Assembly (NCBI GenBank): GCA_026126105.1
Contig: JAHCJV010000006.1
Location: forward strand, 47,652-111,651
Direction: 5' to 3'
DNA length: 64,000 nt
Source of the DNA: Enhydrobacter sp.
Lineage (GTDB): Bacteria; Pseudomonadota; Alphaproteobacteria; Reyranellales; Reyranellaceae
Below the pieces are notes generated by a model, which saw nothing but the letters and a program-made list of their open reading frames with translations, did no database searches and had not been told where the DNA came from. This document shows positions 8,708 through 18,828 of the stretch, in pieces; the first letter of the stretch is position 1; each line of letters opens with the position of its first letter. The translations under genes and the position numbers were made by a program.

Positions 8708-9982
8708 ATGGTCGATGCTGTCCCGGGCGCCTATGCCCATGCGCTGCGGCGCGAGATCCTGCGCAGCGAACAGAAGCGCATGCGCGTCGTCGCGGCGGTC
8801 CTCGTCTTTGTGCTCTGCCTCACCTCGGCAGGCCTGCTGTTGGTGCCCGAGTTGGCCCAGCGCCTGTTCAGAGAAGATGTGGCGCCATGGCTGCCGCTCG
8901 CCGCCATTGGCCCGTTCATCCTGTTCGAGCTGGCAGCCCTGACGTTACTTCGCTATCGGTTGGCCACGGACAGGGACTTCCCTCAGCCTACGCGCTTCCT
9001 GAATGCCCTGGTCGAGACCAGCATGCCCGGCGTCATCATCTACGTGTTGGCGCACCACATGGAGCCGCAAGTCGTCTTCGGTTTCTGGCCGCCTTTGCTC
9101 TATTTCGTGTTCATCGTGCTGTCGACCTTGCGACTCGATTTCTGGTTGTCGCTGTGGACCGGTCTGGTGGCAGCCGTCGAGCTGTTTGCATTGGCGGCCG
9201 TCCTGATCCCGATCGATCTCACCGGTGGTCAGCCGGAGGAGATGCTGATCTATCACCTCAGCCGCAGCGTGATGCTGATGCTGGCGGGCACGGCGGCAGC
9301 GATCGTTGCCCGTACGTTACGCCAGCAGTTCGAGAATTCGGTCGCCGCCGCCGCTGCACGGGACCGTGTTACCAACCTGTTTGGCCAGCATGTCTCGCCG
9401 ATGGTCGTCGAACAGCTGCTCGATGCCGATCTCCACAGCACGAAGCGCACGGTTTGCGTCATGTTCCTCGATATTCGTGGCTTCACTGCCATGACCCGCA
9501 CGCGCACGGCAGACGAGACCGTGACTCTGCTCAACGACTTCTTCGCCGAGATGATCGAGATCGTCGACCGAAACCACGGCTTCATCAACAAATTTCTGGG
9601 TGATGGCTTCCTCGCGCTGTTCGGCGCGGCACTGCCCGATCCGGCGGCAGCGGCCAACGCCCTGAGCGCGGGACGTGCAATGCTGCTGGCAGTCGATGAC
9701 TGGAATCGTGACCATCCCGAACGAGCCCTCAATGTGGGCATCGGCATCCACATCGGAGAGGCGGTTACCGGCTCGATCGGCTCGCCGCGCCGCAAGGAAT
9801 ATACAGCCATCGGCGACACGGTGAATCTCGCCGCGCGGCTCGAGCAGCTCACCAAGGAGACGGGCGCGCGACTGCTGCTGTCCGACCCGGTGCGTAACGC
9901 CGCAGCTGCCAGCGACGCGGTCGATCTCGGGCGGCTCGAGGTGCGCGGCTACGACGAGCCGGTGCGGGTCTGGAAGCTATGA
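8708..9982 (+). CDS. Membrane-bound class III adenylate/guanylate cyclase
   Basis: A 424-residue nucleotidyl cyclase. Residues 25-200 form about six membrane helices; residues 245-424 are the class III catalytic domain. Catalytic residues are intact: metal Asp255 (FLDIRGFT) and Asp299 (KFLGDGF), Lys295 in the purine-recognition position, and the transition-state pair Asn373 and Arg377 in GDTVNLAARLE. A Lys in the first position and a Thr/Asp second position favour ATP, but this is an inference. The domain order (membrane part, short coiled linker, cyclase) fits the many environment-sensing cyclases of alphaproteobacteria. It overlaps the next gene by four bases. Confidence 0.9.
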   Translation: MVDAVPGAYAHALRREILRSEQKRMRVVAAVLVFVLCLTSAGLLLVPELAQRLFREDVAPWLPLAAIGPFILFELAALTLLRYRLATDRDFPQPTRFLNALVETSMPGVIIYVLAHHMEPQVVFGFWPPLLYFVFIVLSTLRLDFWLSLWTGLVAAVELFALAAVLIPIDLTGGQPEEMLIYHLSRSVMLMLAGTAAAIVARTLRQQFENSVAAAAARDRVTNLFGQHVSPMVVEQLLDADLHSTKRTVCVMFLDIRGFTAMTRTRTADETVTLLNDFFAEMIEIVDRNHGFINKFLGDGFLALFGAALPDPAAAANALSAGRAMLLAVDDWNRDHPERALNVGIGIHIGEAVTGSIGSPRRKEYTAIGDTVNLAARLEQLTKETGARLLLSDPVRNAAAASDAVDLGRLEVRGYDEPVRVWKL

Positions 9983-10446
9983 TGGTGTGGTATTTCGCAT
10001 ACGGCTCGAACATGAACCCTGAGCGGCTCGGAGATCACCGGCTGAGGGAGCGAGCTGTGCAGATGGGTGCGCGCCTTGGCGGGCGGCTCGACGGCTGGCG
10101 ACTGGTCTTCAACAAGATTGCGCGCACTCCCGAGGGGGCCGCTGCCTGCAATATCGTCGAGGCACCCGGCGAGGTGGTCCATGGCACCCTGAATGAAATG
10201 CCGGAGGCCGGGCTGGATGTGCTCGATATCTGGGAGGGGGTGGCAAGCGGCCACTACCAGCGCCGCGCCGTACTGGTTGGGCGGGCCGATACAGGCGAGA
10301 CAGTCGAAGCCACCACTTATGTCGCGCTCAAGGTCGGCGAGGGTCTCCGGCCGACGCGCGAGTATCTGCGTCATCTGCTGGCCGGCAGGGATCTTCTGCC
10401 GGCCGAGTACTGGGAGAGGCTCAACGCCACTCCGACGCTGGACTAG
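9979..10446 (+). CDS. Gamma-glutamylcyclotransferase-like (AIG2) protein
   Basis: A 155-residue AIG2/GGCT-fold protein. Seen: the phosphate-loop-like FAYGSNMNPERL at the N-terminus, a fold-typical VHGTLNEM segment, and a short acidic segment (DIWEGVASGHYQRR) that should carry the catalytic Glu. The family converts gamma-glutamyl peptides or amines to 5-oxoproline. It is translationally coupled to the cyclase (ATGATGG overlapping the TGA). Confidence 0.85.
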   Translation: MMVWYFAYGSNMNPERLGDHRLRERAVQMGARLGGRLDGWRLVFNKIARTPEGAAACNIVEAPGEVVHGTLNEMPEAGLDVLDIWEGVASGHYQRRAVLVGRADTGETVEATTYVALKVGEGLRPTREYLRHLLAGRDLLPAEYWERLNATPTLD

Positions 10447-10454
10447 GCCCCGGC

Positions 10455-10892
10455 CTACGCCGGAACGGCCGCGCGGGTCTTCTCGCCCGGCATGCTGTCA
10501 GATGTGTCGATCTCCGGCACTTCCGCCTCGTGCCAGAAGTTGAGCTCGATCATTACGCCGTCGGGATCGTGCAGGAAGACCTGCTGCAGCGGCCGCGCCG
10601 GAACCTTCTTGACCTCGAACGGGATGCCATCCGCCTTGACCTTGTCGATGGTGCCGCGGATGTCCGAGCAGTTGATCGCGACATGGTCGATCGCGCCGCT
10701 GCCGTGTGACTTGTTGCCGGTCTCCGACACCAGATGGAGGATCGGCTTCTCACCGGCATAGAGCCACGCGCCGGGGAAGTTGAACGGCGGGCGGTCACCG
10801 GCATACAGACCGACATACTTCTCGTAAAAGTCGACGGTCGCCTTCAGGTCCTTGCAGTAGATATTCCAATGGTCGAGTGAAATTGCGGGCAT
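10455..10892 (-). CDS. VOC family (glyoxalase/dioxygenase fold) protein
   Basis: A 145-residue single-chain VOC protein with two beta-alpha-beta-beta-beta modules. Metal-site candidates are His in SLDHWNIYC, His in AIDHVAINC and Glu in DPDGVMIELNFW. The C-terminus ends in a short polar tail. Function is open: glyoxalase, ring-cleaving dioxygenase or antibiotic-binding types share the fold. The ATG at 10892 has AGAGGAG a few bases upstream, which decides the start. Confidence 0.85.
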   Translation of the reverse strand: MPAISLDHWNIYCKDLKATVDFYEKYVGLYAGDRPPFNFPGAWLYAGEKPILHLVSETGNKSHGSGAIDHVAINCSDIRGTIDKVKADGIPFEVKKVPARPLQQVFLHDPDGVMIELNFWHEAEVPEIDTSDSMPGEKTRAAVPA

Positions 10893-10983
10893 GGGTTGCT
10901 CCTCTGCACGATGCGAGCTTACACCCATCCAGGCCGGCCAAGGGAGCAGGAATCGCCCAGGCCGGCAGATTTTCGACGGCCGG

Positions 10984-11211
10984 CTACCGGCCCAGCTTGC
11001 TCTTCAGCTCGTCGATCAACTTGGAAGCTTGAGCCTTTGTGAGATTGCCCGCAGGTGGTTCACACTGGGCCTCCTCACAAAGTGTCGTGACGTACGACGC
11101 CTGAGCCCCGGTCATCGGTTCGTCGCCGGATACCCATTCCTCCGGTGGTTTCACGGTGTTCGACTCGGGAATCGGATCCAGCTTGGGATTGTCCTTGCTC
11201 AGGTCGGTCAT
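10984..11211 (-). CDS. DUF3072 family small protein
   Basis: A 75-residue acidic protein of the DUF3072 family, recognised by WVSGDEPMTGAQASYVTTLCEEA followed in pieces by LTKAQASKLIDEL at the C-terminus. The function of the family is unknown; it often accompanies stress genes. The ATG at 11211 has AGAGG at proper spacing; ATG codons at 11229 and 11259 would give longer forms. It is the last gene of the ArsR-led operon. Confidence 0.75.
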   Translation of the reverse strand: MTDLSKDNPKLDPIPESNTVKPPEEWVSGDEPMTGAQASYVTTLCEEAQCEPPAGNLTKAQASKLIDELKSKLGR

Positions 11212-11280
11212 GCGGGCCTCTGCGTCCATGTTCACGTTTTGAACGCTTGGGGCCACCATGGCGTTGCCAGTGGCTGCCAA

Positions 11281-11991
11281 TCACTTTGCGTCGTATTGGT
11301 CGTGGTACCTCACCCAGGAAGTCAGGTTGCCGCCGGGTGGCTCGTTGCGGCCCTTGGGGGTGAGATCGAGGAAGGAGTAGGTGCTGCCGAGCTGGTCGGT
11401 GCCGCGCGAGAACACCGAATAGGTGTGGAACACTTGGCCGGCCTCGTCCTTGGCAAACACGCTGAAGCCGGGCAGCTCGTCGCTGGCGTAATCCGTCGTC
11501 TCGAAGTTGTAGAACACCTTGCCGCGCGCCTCGTCCTCCTCGGTGAAAGAGACGTGATAGTCGAAGTTGAAGTCGGAGCCGAACGACGACACCCATTTGA
11601 AGTGCCAGCCCATGCGCTTCTGGAATGCCTGGATCTTGGCAAGCGGTGCGCGCGAGACGGCGACGAACATGACATCGTGGTTGATCAGGTGGACGAGCTG
11701 GCTGTCGAGCTGGTCGGCGCCGAACGAGCAGCCCAGGCAACCCTGGTCCCAGTCGGGCCCCAGCATGAAATGCTTGACGATGAGCTGACTTCGGCCGGCG
11801 AAGAGATCGGCGAGCGACTCCTTGCCGTCGGGCCCATCGAACACATAAGGCTTCTCGACCTTCACCCAGGGCATTGCCCGGCGCTCGGCTGCCAGCGCGT
11901 CCTGCTGTTTCAGGACGGCCTTCTCCTTGGCGAGGAGCGCGCGGCGGGCTTCGAGCCATTCATCGCGCGAGACGGTCTTGTGAGCTTGCAT
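11281..11991 (-). CDS. DUF899 family thioredoxin-fold protein
   Basis: A 236-residue DUF899 protein, a thioredoxin-like fold without the CxxC pair at the usual position. Seen: the N-terminal helix with EWLEARRALLAKEKA, then SLADLFAGRSQLIVKHFM, DQGCLGCSFGADQL (a C-L-G-C pair), FKWVSSFGSDFNFDYHVS and a C-terminal YHDQYDAK. The biochemical role is not established. It sits in a run of same-strand genes beginning with ArsR and AHSA1, a frequent partnership. Confidence 0.85.
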   Translation of the reverse strand: MQAHKTVSRDEWLEARRALLAKEKAVLKQQDALAAERRAMPWVKVEKPYVFDGPDGKESLADLFAGRSQLIVKHFMLGPDWDQGCLGCSFGADQLDSQLVHLINHDVMFVAVSRAPLAKIQAFQKRMGWHFKWVSSFGSDFNFDYHVSFTEEDEARGKVFYNFETTDYASDELPGFSVFAKDEAGQVFHTYSVFSRGTDQLGSTYSFLDLTPKGRNEPPGGNLTSWVRYHDQYDAK

Positions 11992-12003
11992 CGCCTTCTC
12001 CTT

Positions 12004-12855
12004 TCACGTCGGTTCGATACGGTTTCGGACGGCGTTCACGACCTGCGGCGGCACCGCCAGGGTCGTAGCGTAAGCGTCGCGCAATTCGTCCCAATGCGAG
12101 TCGGGGTCTTGCGACAGCACCGCCAGCCGGTCGAACAGCGCGAAGTCCGGATCTTCGCCGGGGCGTGGCATCGGCCCCCAGCAGTCCCATGGCAGCATCT
12201 CGAGGTTGTTCAACGCTGCGATATCGCGCACGACGTTGCCGGCAATCATCCACCATCCGAACAGGTCGAGGACGCCGAAATCCATCGGTTCGGCCTTGCC
12301 CGTCCGGCAGAGGCGCCAGCAGTCGCCGGCGACCCGGAACTGGTCGCGCGGCACATCGACCGGGTCGAACGGCACCTTGAAGAGCGCTTGCTGGTGCGGG
12401 TCGAGCTGCGCGTCGGACAGTATCCAGGCGCTGCGGGCTTCGTTCCAGTATTCGGTAACCCAATGATCGAGGTGCTTTCCCTTCGTGAAGTACGCCGCGA
12501 AGCCGCAGCGGGCCCGCGCCGGAATGCCCTGTCGGCGCAGCATGGCGACATGCATCAGGCTGAAGTGGCGGCAGACACCGACCTGACGCTCGTCGGCCGG
12601 CCGCGCTTGGGCCAGCGGCCGGGCATCATGCGCCACGATCTGCTTCAGCATTTCTTCGAGCGGGCGAACATGCGACTGCTCGATTTGCGCATCGCCAAGC
12701 GTCACCGGATAGCTCGGCGCGACGTGCTGGTGCATCAGCAACCCCTGAACGACACCGGCCAGTCGCTCCGGGCCATGGGGCAAGTCGTCGAGCAGCGCCG
12801 CCTGGCTGCCCGGATCGCTTAGCGCGATCGGCGTGCGATAGAAATCGAGGTTCAT
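12004..12855 (-). CDS. Transglutaminase-like domain protein
   Basis: A 283-residue protein with a transglutaminase/papain-like core. The probable catalytic Cys is in RQVGVCRHFSLMHVAML, the His in LDHWVTEYW and the Asp in WILSDAQLD, in the correct order and spacing. Bacterial members act as proteases or peptidases, or are inactive; the target is unknown. Its start overlaps the stop of the AHSA1 gene by four bases, so translation is coupled. Confidence 0.8.
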   Translation of the reverse strand: MNLDFYRTPIALSDPGSQAALLDDLPHGPERLAGVVQGLLMHQHVAPSYPVTLGDAQIEQSHVRPLEEMLKQIVAHDARPLAQARPADERQVGVCRHFSLMHVAMLRRQGIPARARCGFAAYFTKGKHLDHWVTEYWNEARSAWILSDAQLDPHQQALFKVPFDPVDVPRDQFRVAGDCWRLCRTGKAEPMDFGVLDLFGWWMIAGNVVRDIAALNNLEMLPWDCWGPMPRPGEDPDFALFDRLAVLSQDPDSHWDELRDAYATTLAVPPQVVNAVRNRIEPT

Positions 12856-13283
12856 GGGAAGAGCGCCTCCAGCCGGTCGAGCGCAACGCCCCAGCCGCGG
12901 CCATGATCGTCCCGCGCCTGCTCGCTGAAGAACTGCTCGTGCGTCAGCGTCAGCATGGTGCCGTCATTGACCGGGTTGAGGTCGATGGTGACTAGCGATT
13001 CGCGCTCCGGCGTGCTTTGCCACGCCCAGGAGAACGACAGCTTGCGATTGGGCACGACCTCGCGATAGGTGCCGCTGACGCTGTGATGCTCGTTCTTGGG
13101 ATCCCAGAACTGCACCCGGAAGCGGCCGCCGACCCTGAGGTCGGTTTCGGCGACCGGCGGCTTGGGATTTTCGGTGACGCCCCACCAGCGCGTCATTTGC
13201 TCCGGCTTGGTCCACGCTTCGTAGACTTTTTCCGGCGCAGCCTTGAGTCGGCGCTTGAGGACGAGGCTGGGCTTGGTTGCCAT
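12852..13283 (-). CDS. SRPBCC/AHSA1 domain protein
   Basis: A 143-residue START-like protein of the activator-of-Hsp90-ATPase-1-like family: LKRRLKAAPEKVYEAWTKPE at the N-terminus, RWWGVTE, VGGRFRVQFWD and the C-terminal GWGVALDRLEALF helix. The fold binds small hydrophobic ligands. Bacterial AHSA1 genes are often paired with ArsR regulators, as here. Its first 91 bases overlap the end of the ArsR reading frame. Confidence 0.9.
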   Translation of the reverse strand: MATKPSLVLKRRLKAAPEKVYEAWTKPEQMTRWWGVTENPKPPVAETDLRVGGRFRVQFWDPKNEHHSVSGTYREVVPNRKLSFSWAWQSTPERESLVTIDLNPVNDGTMLTLTHEQFFSEQARDDHGRGWGVALDRLEALFP

Positions 13284-13612
13284 TGATCTTGCTCCAGAAA
13301 GGCGGCGAGACGATCGAGCTGTTCGGTCCAGTAGCGCTCGTAGTGGGCGAGCCAGTTCATCGCTTGCTCCATCGGCGCCGGGGTGAGCTGGCAGGCCACC
13401 GTGCGGCCGGTCTTGGTCCGCGTGATCAGCCCTGCTTCCGACAGCACATCGAGATGCTTCATTATCGCGGGCAGCGACACGGGAAACGGGCGGGCCAGTT
13501 CGCTGACGGACACAGTCTCTTCCTGATCGAGTCGCGCCAGCAGGGCGCGGCGCGTCGGATCGGCCAGGGCGGCGAAGGTGCGGTCGAGCGGCGACGATTG
13601 ATAGTTAACCAT
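13193..13612 (-). CDS. ArsR family transcriptional regulator
   Basis: A 139-residue winged-helix repressor: RTFAALADPTRRALLARL, the recognition region SVSELARPFPVSLPAIMKH, and LIRTKTGRTVACQL-like wing residues. It belongs to the metal-independent subgroup coupled to AHSA1 genes; no CxC metal site is visible. The last ~28 residues (after FLEQD) are Ser/Arg-rich and overlap the AHSA1 gene in another frame, so the tail is probably not a conserved part of the protein. A perfect palindrome overlaps its start codon and is the probable autoregulatory operator. Confidence 0.9.
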   Translation of the reverse strand: MVNYQSSPLDRTFAALADPTRRALLARLDQEETVSVSELARPFPVSLPAIMKHLDVLSEAGLITRTKTGRTVACQLTPAPMEQAMNWLAHYERYWTEQLDRLAAFLEQDQWQPSPASSSSADSRLRRKKSTKRGPSRSK

Positions 13613-13625
13613 AACGTTAACTATC
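13600..13625. promoter_or_regulatory. Palindromic operator on the ArsR start codon
   Basis: GATAGTTAAC and GTTAACTATC form a perfect 10-bp inverted repeat with a six-base spacer. The ArsR ATG (13610-13612 on the minus strand) lies inside it. AT-rich dyads of this size are typical ArsR-family operators; its position suggests autorepression of the whole operon and a very short or absent leader. Confidence 0.7.
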
Positions 13626-13695
13626 TAGCGGCCGCGCGGTGATTGTCAAGCCGCGGAACGCAGGATCGTCCAACAACGGCCGGGTTGTCGGCCTC

Positions 13696-14433
13696 TCAAA
13701 GCCTGCCGATCAGCGCCTGCGCCGCCGCCGGATTGCGCACCTTGGCACCCGAGATGAAGTAGATGAACGTGTCGCCCTGCCTAGCCCAGGTCTTTGCCTT
13801 TTTCGCCCACTTGTCGAGCTCGGCGGGTTTGTAGCCGGTCTTCACTTTCTCCTCGGCGCCCATCAGGCGCGCATAGGTGAAGTCGGCGGTCGGCTCGTCG
13901 ATCTCCGGGAAGTCCTTGTCGTGCGCGTAGACGATCGCAACATTTCGCTTGCGGCAGAGTTCGTAGAAGCGCTCGTCCTTGAACGTGTCGTTGCGCACCT
14001 CCAGCGCGTGGCGTAGCGGCAGCTTGCCGACTTTGTTCGGTAGCAGCTTGAGGAATGCTTCGATGTCCTCGGGGTCGAACTTCTTGGTCGCCATGAGCTG
14101 CCAGTTGATCGGTCCCAGGCGGTCGCCGAGCTCGACCAGCCCCTGATTTACATAGCGCTCGATCGATTGCCCGGCGTCGGCCAGCACGCGCCGATTGGTG
14201 CAGAAGCGAGAAGCCTTCATCGCGAAGACGAAGCCGTCCGGCGTCTCGGCGCGCCACTTCGCCCAGCTCGCCGGCTTGAAACTCGAATAATAGGTCCCGT
14301 TGATCTCGATCGATGTGAGCTTGCGGCTCGCGTATTCGAGCTCGCGCTTCTGGGTGAGGTCGTCGGGATAGAACACGCCGCGCCACGGTTCGAAGGTCCA
14401 GCCGCCGACGCCGACATAGGTCTTGCCCGCCAT
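13696..14433 (-). CDS. DUF72 (YecE-like) family protein
   Basis: A 245-residue TIM-barrel-like protein of the DUF72 family: YVGVGGWTFEPWRGVFYP, ELEYASRKLTSIEINGTYYSS in pieces, FVFAMKASRF and a C-terminal YFISGAKVRNPAAAQAL. The family is widespread but has no assigned reaction. The ATG at 14433 begins the canonical N-terminus. It is divergent from the RND adaptor gene, with only about 23 bases between the two likely starts. Confidence 0.88.
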   Translation of the reverse strand: MAGKTYVGVGGWTFEPWRGVFYPDDLTQKRELEYASRKLTSIEINGTYYSSFKPASWAKWRAETPDGFVFAMKASRFCTNRRVLADAGQSIERYVNQGLVELGDRLGPINWQLMATKKFDPEDIEAFLKLLPNKVGKLPLRHALEVRNDTFKDERFYELCRKRNVAIVYAHDKDFPEIDEPTADFTYARLMGAEEKVKTGYKPAELDKWAKKAKTWARQGDTFIYFISGAKVRNPAAAQALIGRL

Positions 14434-14456
14434 ACCGCGCTCCCATTGGAAACGGG

Positions 14457-15653
14457 ATGTGTATACTGCAAACAACTGGGCGAAAATGGTGGAACCGGGT
14501 GGTGGGATCGTCGACTCGTCTGATTGTGGCGCTGGCGTTTCTCGTCGGATGCAGCGCCATGGCGCAGCAGCCGGGTGGGCCCCCGCCAGCGGTCGGAGTG
14601 GTCGCCGCGACGCGCCAGCCGGTGATCCAATCGACGGAGTATATCGCGCGCATCCAGGCGACGAACCGCGTGAACGTCGTGGCCCGCGTCGGAGCATATC
14701 TCGAGGAGGTGCTGTTCACCGAAGGTACGGAGGTAAAGAAAGGCGACCTGCTGTATCGACTTGAGCAGGGGCCATTCCGCGCCGATGTCCAGGCCAAGGA
14801 GGCGCTGGTTGCGCAGTTCAAAGCGCAGCGCAAGAACGCACAAGCGGTTCTCGAGCGAACCGAAGCGTTGCTCAAGACGCCAGCCGGCCAGAAAGCGGCC
14901 CATGATGCCGCGATCGCTGCCGAGCAGGCCCTGAGGGCACAGATTCTCGGCGCCGAGGCGCAGCTCCAGACGGCACAAATCAACCTCGACTACACCGAGA
15001 TCAGGGCCCCGATCGACGGCAAGATCGGACGCACGGCCGTGACCGCCGGCAACTATGTCAGCAACAGCACGGGGACCCTGGTGTCGATCGTCAGCCAGGA
15101 TCCGATGTACGTGCTCTTCCAGGTGCCCACACGCACGGTGATAGAGCTGCAGCGCCGCAGCGGAGGGAAGTCGAGCGCGCTCGTCATCCGCATCCGGCTG
15201 CCGGACGGCAGCCTCTACGACCGCACCGGCCGGCTCGATTTCGTCGACAATTCGGTGACCGGCAACACCGACACGATGCTGCTGCGCGGCGCCGTGCCCA
15301 ATCCTCGGCAAGGTGCGGGACGCGTGCTGGTCGATGGCCAGCTCGTGACCGCGGTGCTGGAGGATGTCGAGCCGACCGATGCGCTGGCCGTGCCGCGCGC
15401 CGCGGTGCTGGCAGACCAGGAGGGCGATTATGTCTTCGTGGTTGGCAAGGACGACAAGGCCGAGAAGCGCCGCGTGAAGCTCGGCCAGTCGACTCCGGCG
15501 TTCGCCGCCGTAACCAGTGGCCTGACCGACGGCGAGAGCGTGATCGTCGACGGCATCCAGCGGGTCCGTCCCGGACAGCCAGTCTCGCCCGGACCGGCCG
15601 CGCCATCGGTCCAGCCGCCAGCGGGCACCGCACCAGCCGGCGCGCGGCCGTGA
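14457..15653 (+). CDS. RND efflux periplasmic adaptor (membrane fusion) lipoprotein
   Basis: A 398-residue HlyD/AcrA-type adaptor linking an inner membrane RND pump to an outer membrane channel. A lipobox (FLVGC, Cys32) follows a basic N-region, so it is probably a lipoprotein. Seen: [19 protein letters not shown] (lipoyl half), a coiled-coil hairpin at about residues 100-160, then [17 protein letters not shown] and the beta-barrel domain. It overlaps the pump gene by four bases. The start is uncertain: a GTG at 14499 is an alternative. No outer membrane component is nearby. Confidence 0.88.
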   Translation: MCILQTTGRKWWNRVVGSSTRLIVALAFLVGCSAMAQQPGGPPPAVGVVAATRQPVIQSTEYIARIQATNRVNVVARVGAYLEEVLFTEGTEVKKGDLLYRLEQGPFRADVQAKEALVAQFKAQRKNAQAVLERTEALLKTPAGQKAAHDAAIAAEQALRAQILGAEAQLQTAQINLDYTEIRAPIDGKIGRTAVTAGNYVSNSTGTLVSIVSQDPMYVLFQVPTRTVIELQRRSGGKSSALVIRIRLPDGSLYDRTGRLDFVDNSVTGNTDTMLLRGAVPNPRQGAGRVLVDGQLVTAVLEDVEPTDALAVPRAAVLADQEGDYVFVVGKDDKAEKRRVKLGQSTPAFAAVTSGLTDGESVIVDGIQRVRPGQPVSPGPAAPSVQPPAGTAPAGARP

Positions 15654-18600
15654 TCTCCGCCGCATTCATCCGTCGGCCACGTCTCGCCGTGGTCATCGCG
15701 ATCATCATTACGCTGGCCGGCGGGTTGGCGATGCTGCGCATTCCGGTTGCGCAGTTCCCCGACATCGTGCCCCCGCGCGTTCAGGTGACGGCATTCTATC
15801 CCGGCGCTTCCGCAGCAGTCGTGGAAGCCGCTATCGCCCAGCCGCTCGAAGCCCAGATCGTCGGCGTCGACAAGATGATCTACATGAAGTCGACGAGCGG
15901 CAACGACGGCAGTTACAGCCTTACCGTGTCCTTTGCGGTCGGCACCAATCCCGATACCGCCGCGGTCAATGTCAACAACCGGGTGCAGACGGCGCTGCCG
16001 CAGCTTCCGCAGGCGGTGCAGGTCCAGGGCCTGACGGTAATCAAGCGTTCGGCCGCGATCCTGCAGTTCCTGAACCTCTATAGCGAGACCGGCAAGCTCT
16101 CGCCCGTCGCGATCACCAGCTATGCCACCATCAACGTGCTCGACGAGCTGTCACGGGTACCGGGCGTCGGGCAGGCCCTGCTTTTCGGCAGGCTCAACTA
16201 CTCGATGCGCATCTGGTTCGACACCCAGCGTCTCACCAGCCTCAATCTGGCGCCGTCCGACGTGGTGCAGGCGATACAGCAGCAGAATATCCAGGCCCCG
16301 GTCGGGCGTATCGGCTCGCGGCCTGTGCCCAACGACCAGCAGTTCCAGCTCAATGTCCAGACGCAGGGCACGCTCACCACGCCGGACCAGTTCCGCAGGA
16401 TCGTCCTGCGCGCCAATCCGGACGGTTCGGTGCTGCGGATCGGCGACGTCGCCCGGGTCGAGATGGGCGCACAGAACGAGGATACAGAGACGCGCATCAA
16501 CGGCCTGCCGTCAGTCGGCATGGCCCTCTATCTCGCTCCCGACGCCAATGCGGTGGCGACCGCCAGCGCCGTTGCGCGCACGATCGAGAAGCTCAGCGCC
16601 CGCTTCCCCGAGGATCTCAAGGCGCGCGTGGTCTACGACTCGACGGTGTTTGTGAATGACACGATCCACGAAGTGCTCTGGACGGTAGGCGAGGCTTTCA
16701 TCCTTGTGGTGATCGTCGTCTTCCTGTTTCTCGGCAGCCTGCGCGCCACGATCATCCCGGCGATCGCCGTGCCGGTGAGCCTGATAGGCACCTTCGCCTT
16801 CCTGCAGATCATGGGCTATTCCGCCAACACGGTCTCCCTGCTCGCGCTCGTGCTCGCGATCGGCATCGTGGTCGACGACGCGATCGTGGTCGTCGAGAAC
16901 GTCGAGCGCCTGATGCAGGAGCATCCGGAGATGGCGCCGCATGAGGCGACGCTCGAGGCGATGCGCCAGATTACCGGGCCGATCATCGCCATCAGCATGG
17001 TGCTGCTGTCGGTCTTCGTACCGGTCGCCTTCATCCCCGGTATATCGGGCCAGCTGTTCCGCCAGTTCGCGGTCACCATCAGCATCGCCATGCTGATCTC
17101 CGCAGTCAATGCGCTGACGCTGTCGCCGGCGCTGTGCGCGATCTTCCTGCGTCACGAGATTCCGACGCGTGGCCCGATCTACCACCTGCTGCACGGCATC
17201 AACCTGGTGCGCGACGGATACGCAAGGATCGTCCAGCGGCTGATCCGGATCTCGCTGGTATCGATACCCCTGGTCGCGCTGATCGGCGCCGGCATAGTCG
17301 GCCTGGCGCGCATCACCCCGACCAGCTTCCTGCCCGAAGAGGATCAGGGCGCCTTCTTCCTGAATATACAGCTTCCTCCCGGCGCCTCGGTGGCGCGGAC
17401 CAGCGAGACGGTGCGCCAGGTCGAGGCGATCCTGAAGAAGATGCCGCAGGTGCAGGACGTCTTCGCGGTGATCGGCTTCTCGCTGCTCGACGGAGCCAAC
17501 TCGTCGAATGCCGCCTTTGCCGTGGCCAAGCTCAAGCCGTTCGAAGATCGCCGCGGCGCCGCCGATTCGGCGCAGGCGCTGATCCGCCGCACGTTTGCCG
17601 AGGGTGCGCAGGTTCGCACCGCCAACGTCGTGGCGTTCAATCTGCCGCCGATCATAGGCCTGTCGACCAGCGGCGGCTTCGAGTACCAGCTCGAAGCCCT
17701 CGAGGGACAGGACCCGGTGCGGCTGGGAAGCGTCATGCAGGGCCTGGTCGCCGCCGCCAACCAGGACCCGCGGCTCAGTCGCGTGTTCTCGACCTTCACC
17801 GCCAGCAATCCGTCGATCTATCTCGATATCGACCGTGACAAGGCGCAGGCGCTCGGGCTGGCGATGACCGATGTCTTCCAGGCGCTGCAGTCGACCCTGG
17901 GCGGGCTGTTCGTGAACAACTTCAATCTATATGGACGCACCTGGCAGGTGAACATCCAGGGCGAGGCCGAGGACCGGCGACGCATCGAGAGCATCTGGCA
18001 GATACAGGTGCGCAACAAGCAGGGCGAGATGGTGCCGATGCGCTCGATCGCCGAGCTGCGCTTCGTTCTGGGGCCGCAGGTGATCGCGCGCTACAACAAC
18101 TACCGATCGATCACCATCAATGGCGCGCCGGCGCCCGGCCGCTCCTCTGGCGATGCGCTGGCTGCGATGAAAGAGGTCTCGGACAAGACCTTGCCGCCGG
18201 GCTTCGCCTTCGAGTGGACCGGCACCGCGTTCCAGGAGTACGAGGCGCAGGGCCAGACCGGACCTATTCTGGCACTGGCTGTGATCTTCGCCTTCCTGTT
18301 CCTCGTGGCGCTCTACGAGAGCTGGATTATCCCGCTTCCCGTACTGCTGTCGGTGTCCGTCGGGGTGCTCGGCGCCTATGGCGGCATCCTGATTGCAGGC
18401 CTCACGCTCGACCTGTATGCCCAGATCGGCCTCGTCGTGCTGATCGCGCTCGCTGCCAAGAACGGCATCCTCATCGTCGAGTTCGCCAAGGAGCAGCGCG
18501 AGAAGGGGATCGAGCTCGCCCACGCCGCCGTCCTCGGCGCGCGCATGCGGTTTCGCTCGGTGATGATGACGTCGTTCGCCTTCATCCTCGGCCTCGTGCC

Positions 18601-18802
18601 GCTGGTCTGGGCTCACGGTGCCGCGCAGATCAGCCGGCGCGACATCGGCACCTCCGTGTTTGCCGGCATGCTGGTCGCCAGCACGATTGGCATCTTCCTC
18701 ATTCCGATGCTCTACGTCGTTTTCCAGCGCCTGCGGGAATGGAGCCCGCGGAAGCCCGCCCATCGCAGTGTCGAAGGTCACTTTCCACAAAGGCCCGACT
18801 GA
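15650..18802 (+). CDS. RND (HAE1 family) efflux permease
   Basis: A 1050-residue AcrB/MexB-type proton-driven multidrug exporter with the usual twelve helices and two large periplasmic loops. The proton-relay residues are visible: the Asp-Asp pair in [19 protein letters not shown] (helix 4) and the Lys in [17 protein letters not shown] (helix 10). The GTG start overlaps the adaptor stop, so the pair is coupled. Full family length. The substrate is unknown. Confidence 0.95.
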   Translation: MISAAFIRRPRLAVVIAIIITLAGGLAMLRIPVAQFPDIVPPRVQVTAFYPGASAAVVEAAIAQPLEAQIVGVDKMIYMKSTSGNDGSYSLTVSFAVGTNPDTAAVNVNNRVQTALPQLPQAVQVQGLTVIKRSAAILQFLNLYSETGKLSPVAITSYATINVLDELSRVPGVGQALLFGRLNYSMRIWFDTQRLTSLNLAPSDVVQAIQQQNIQAPVGRIGSRPVPNDQQFQLNVQTQGTLTTPDQFRRIVLRANPDGSVLRIGDVARVEMGAQNEDTETRINGLPSVGMALYLAPDANAVATASAVARTIEKLSARFPEDLKARVVYDSTVFVNDTIHEVLWTVGEAFILVVIVVFLFLGSLRATIIPAIAVPVSLIGTFAFLQIMGYSANTVSLLALVLAIGIVVDDAIVVVENVERLMQEHPEMAPHEATLEAMRQITGPIIAISMVLLSVFVPVAFIPGISGQLFRQFAVTISIAMLISAVNALTLSPALCAIFLRHEIPTRGPIYHLLHGINLVRDGYARIVQRLIRISLVSIPLVALIGAGIVGLARITPTSFLPEEDQGAFFLNIQLPPGASVARTSETVRQVEAILKKMPQVQDVFAVIGFSLLDGANSSNAAFAVAKLKPFEDRRGAADSAQALIRRTFAEGAQVRTANVVAFNLPPIIGLSTSGGFEYQLEALEGQDPVRLGSVMQGLVAAANQDPRLSRVFSTFTASNPSIYLDIDRDKAQALGLAMTDVFQALQSTLGGLFVNNFNLYGRTWQVNIQGEAEDRRRIESIWQIQVRNKQGEMVPMRSIAELRFVLGPQVIARYNNYRSITINGAPAPGRSSGDALAAMKEVSDKTLPPGFAFEWTGTAFQEYEAQGQTGPILALAVIFAFLFLVALYESWIIPLPVLLSVSVGVLGAYGGILIAGLTLDLYAQIGLVVLIALAAKNGILIVEFAKEQREKGIELAHAAVLGARMRFRSVMMTSFAFILGLVPLVWAHGAAQISRRDIGTSVFAGMLVASTIGIFLIPMLYVVFQRLREWSPRKPAHRSVEGHFPQRPD

Positions 18803-18828
18803 AGGGGCTGTCGTTGGCCCTCGAATGC

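Noticed and set aside
10891..12822. A 643-codon plus-strand frame across the DUF899/transglutaminase operon
   Set aside because: The minus-strand genes have clear family motifs, ribosome binding sites and coupled starts; the plus frame is an Arg/Leu/Val-rich shadow.
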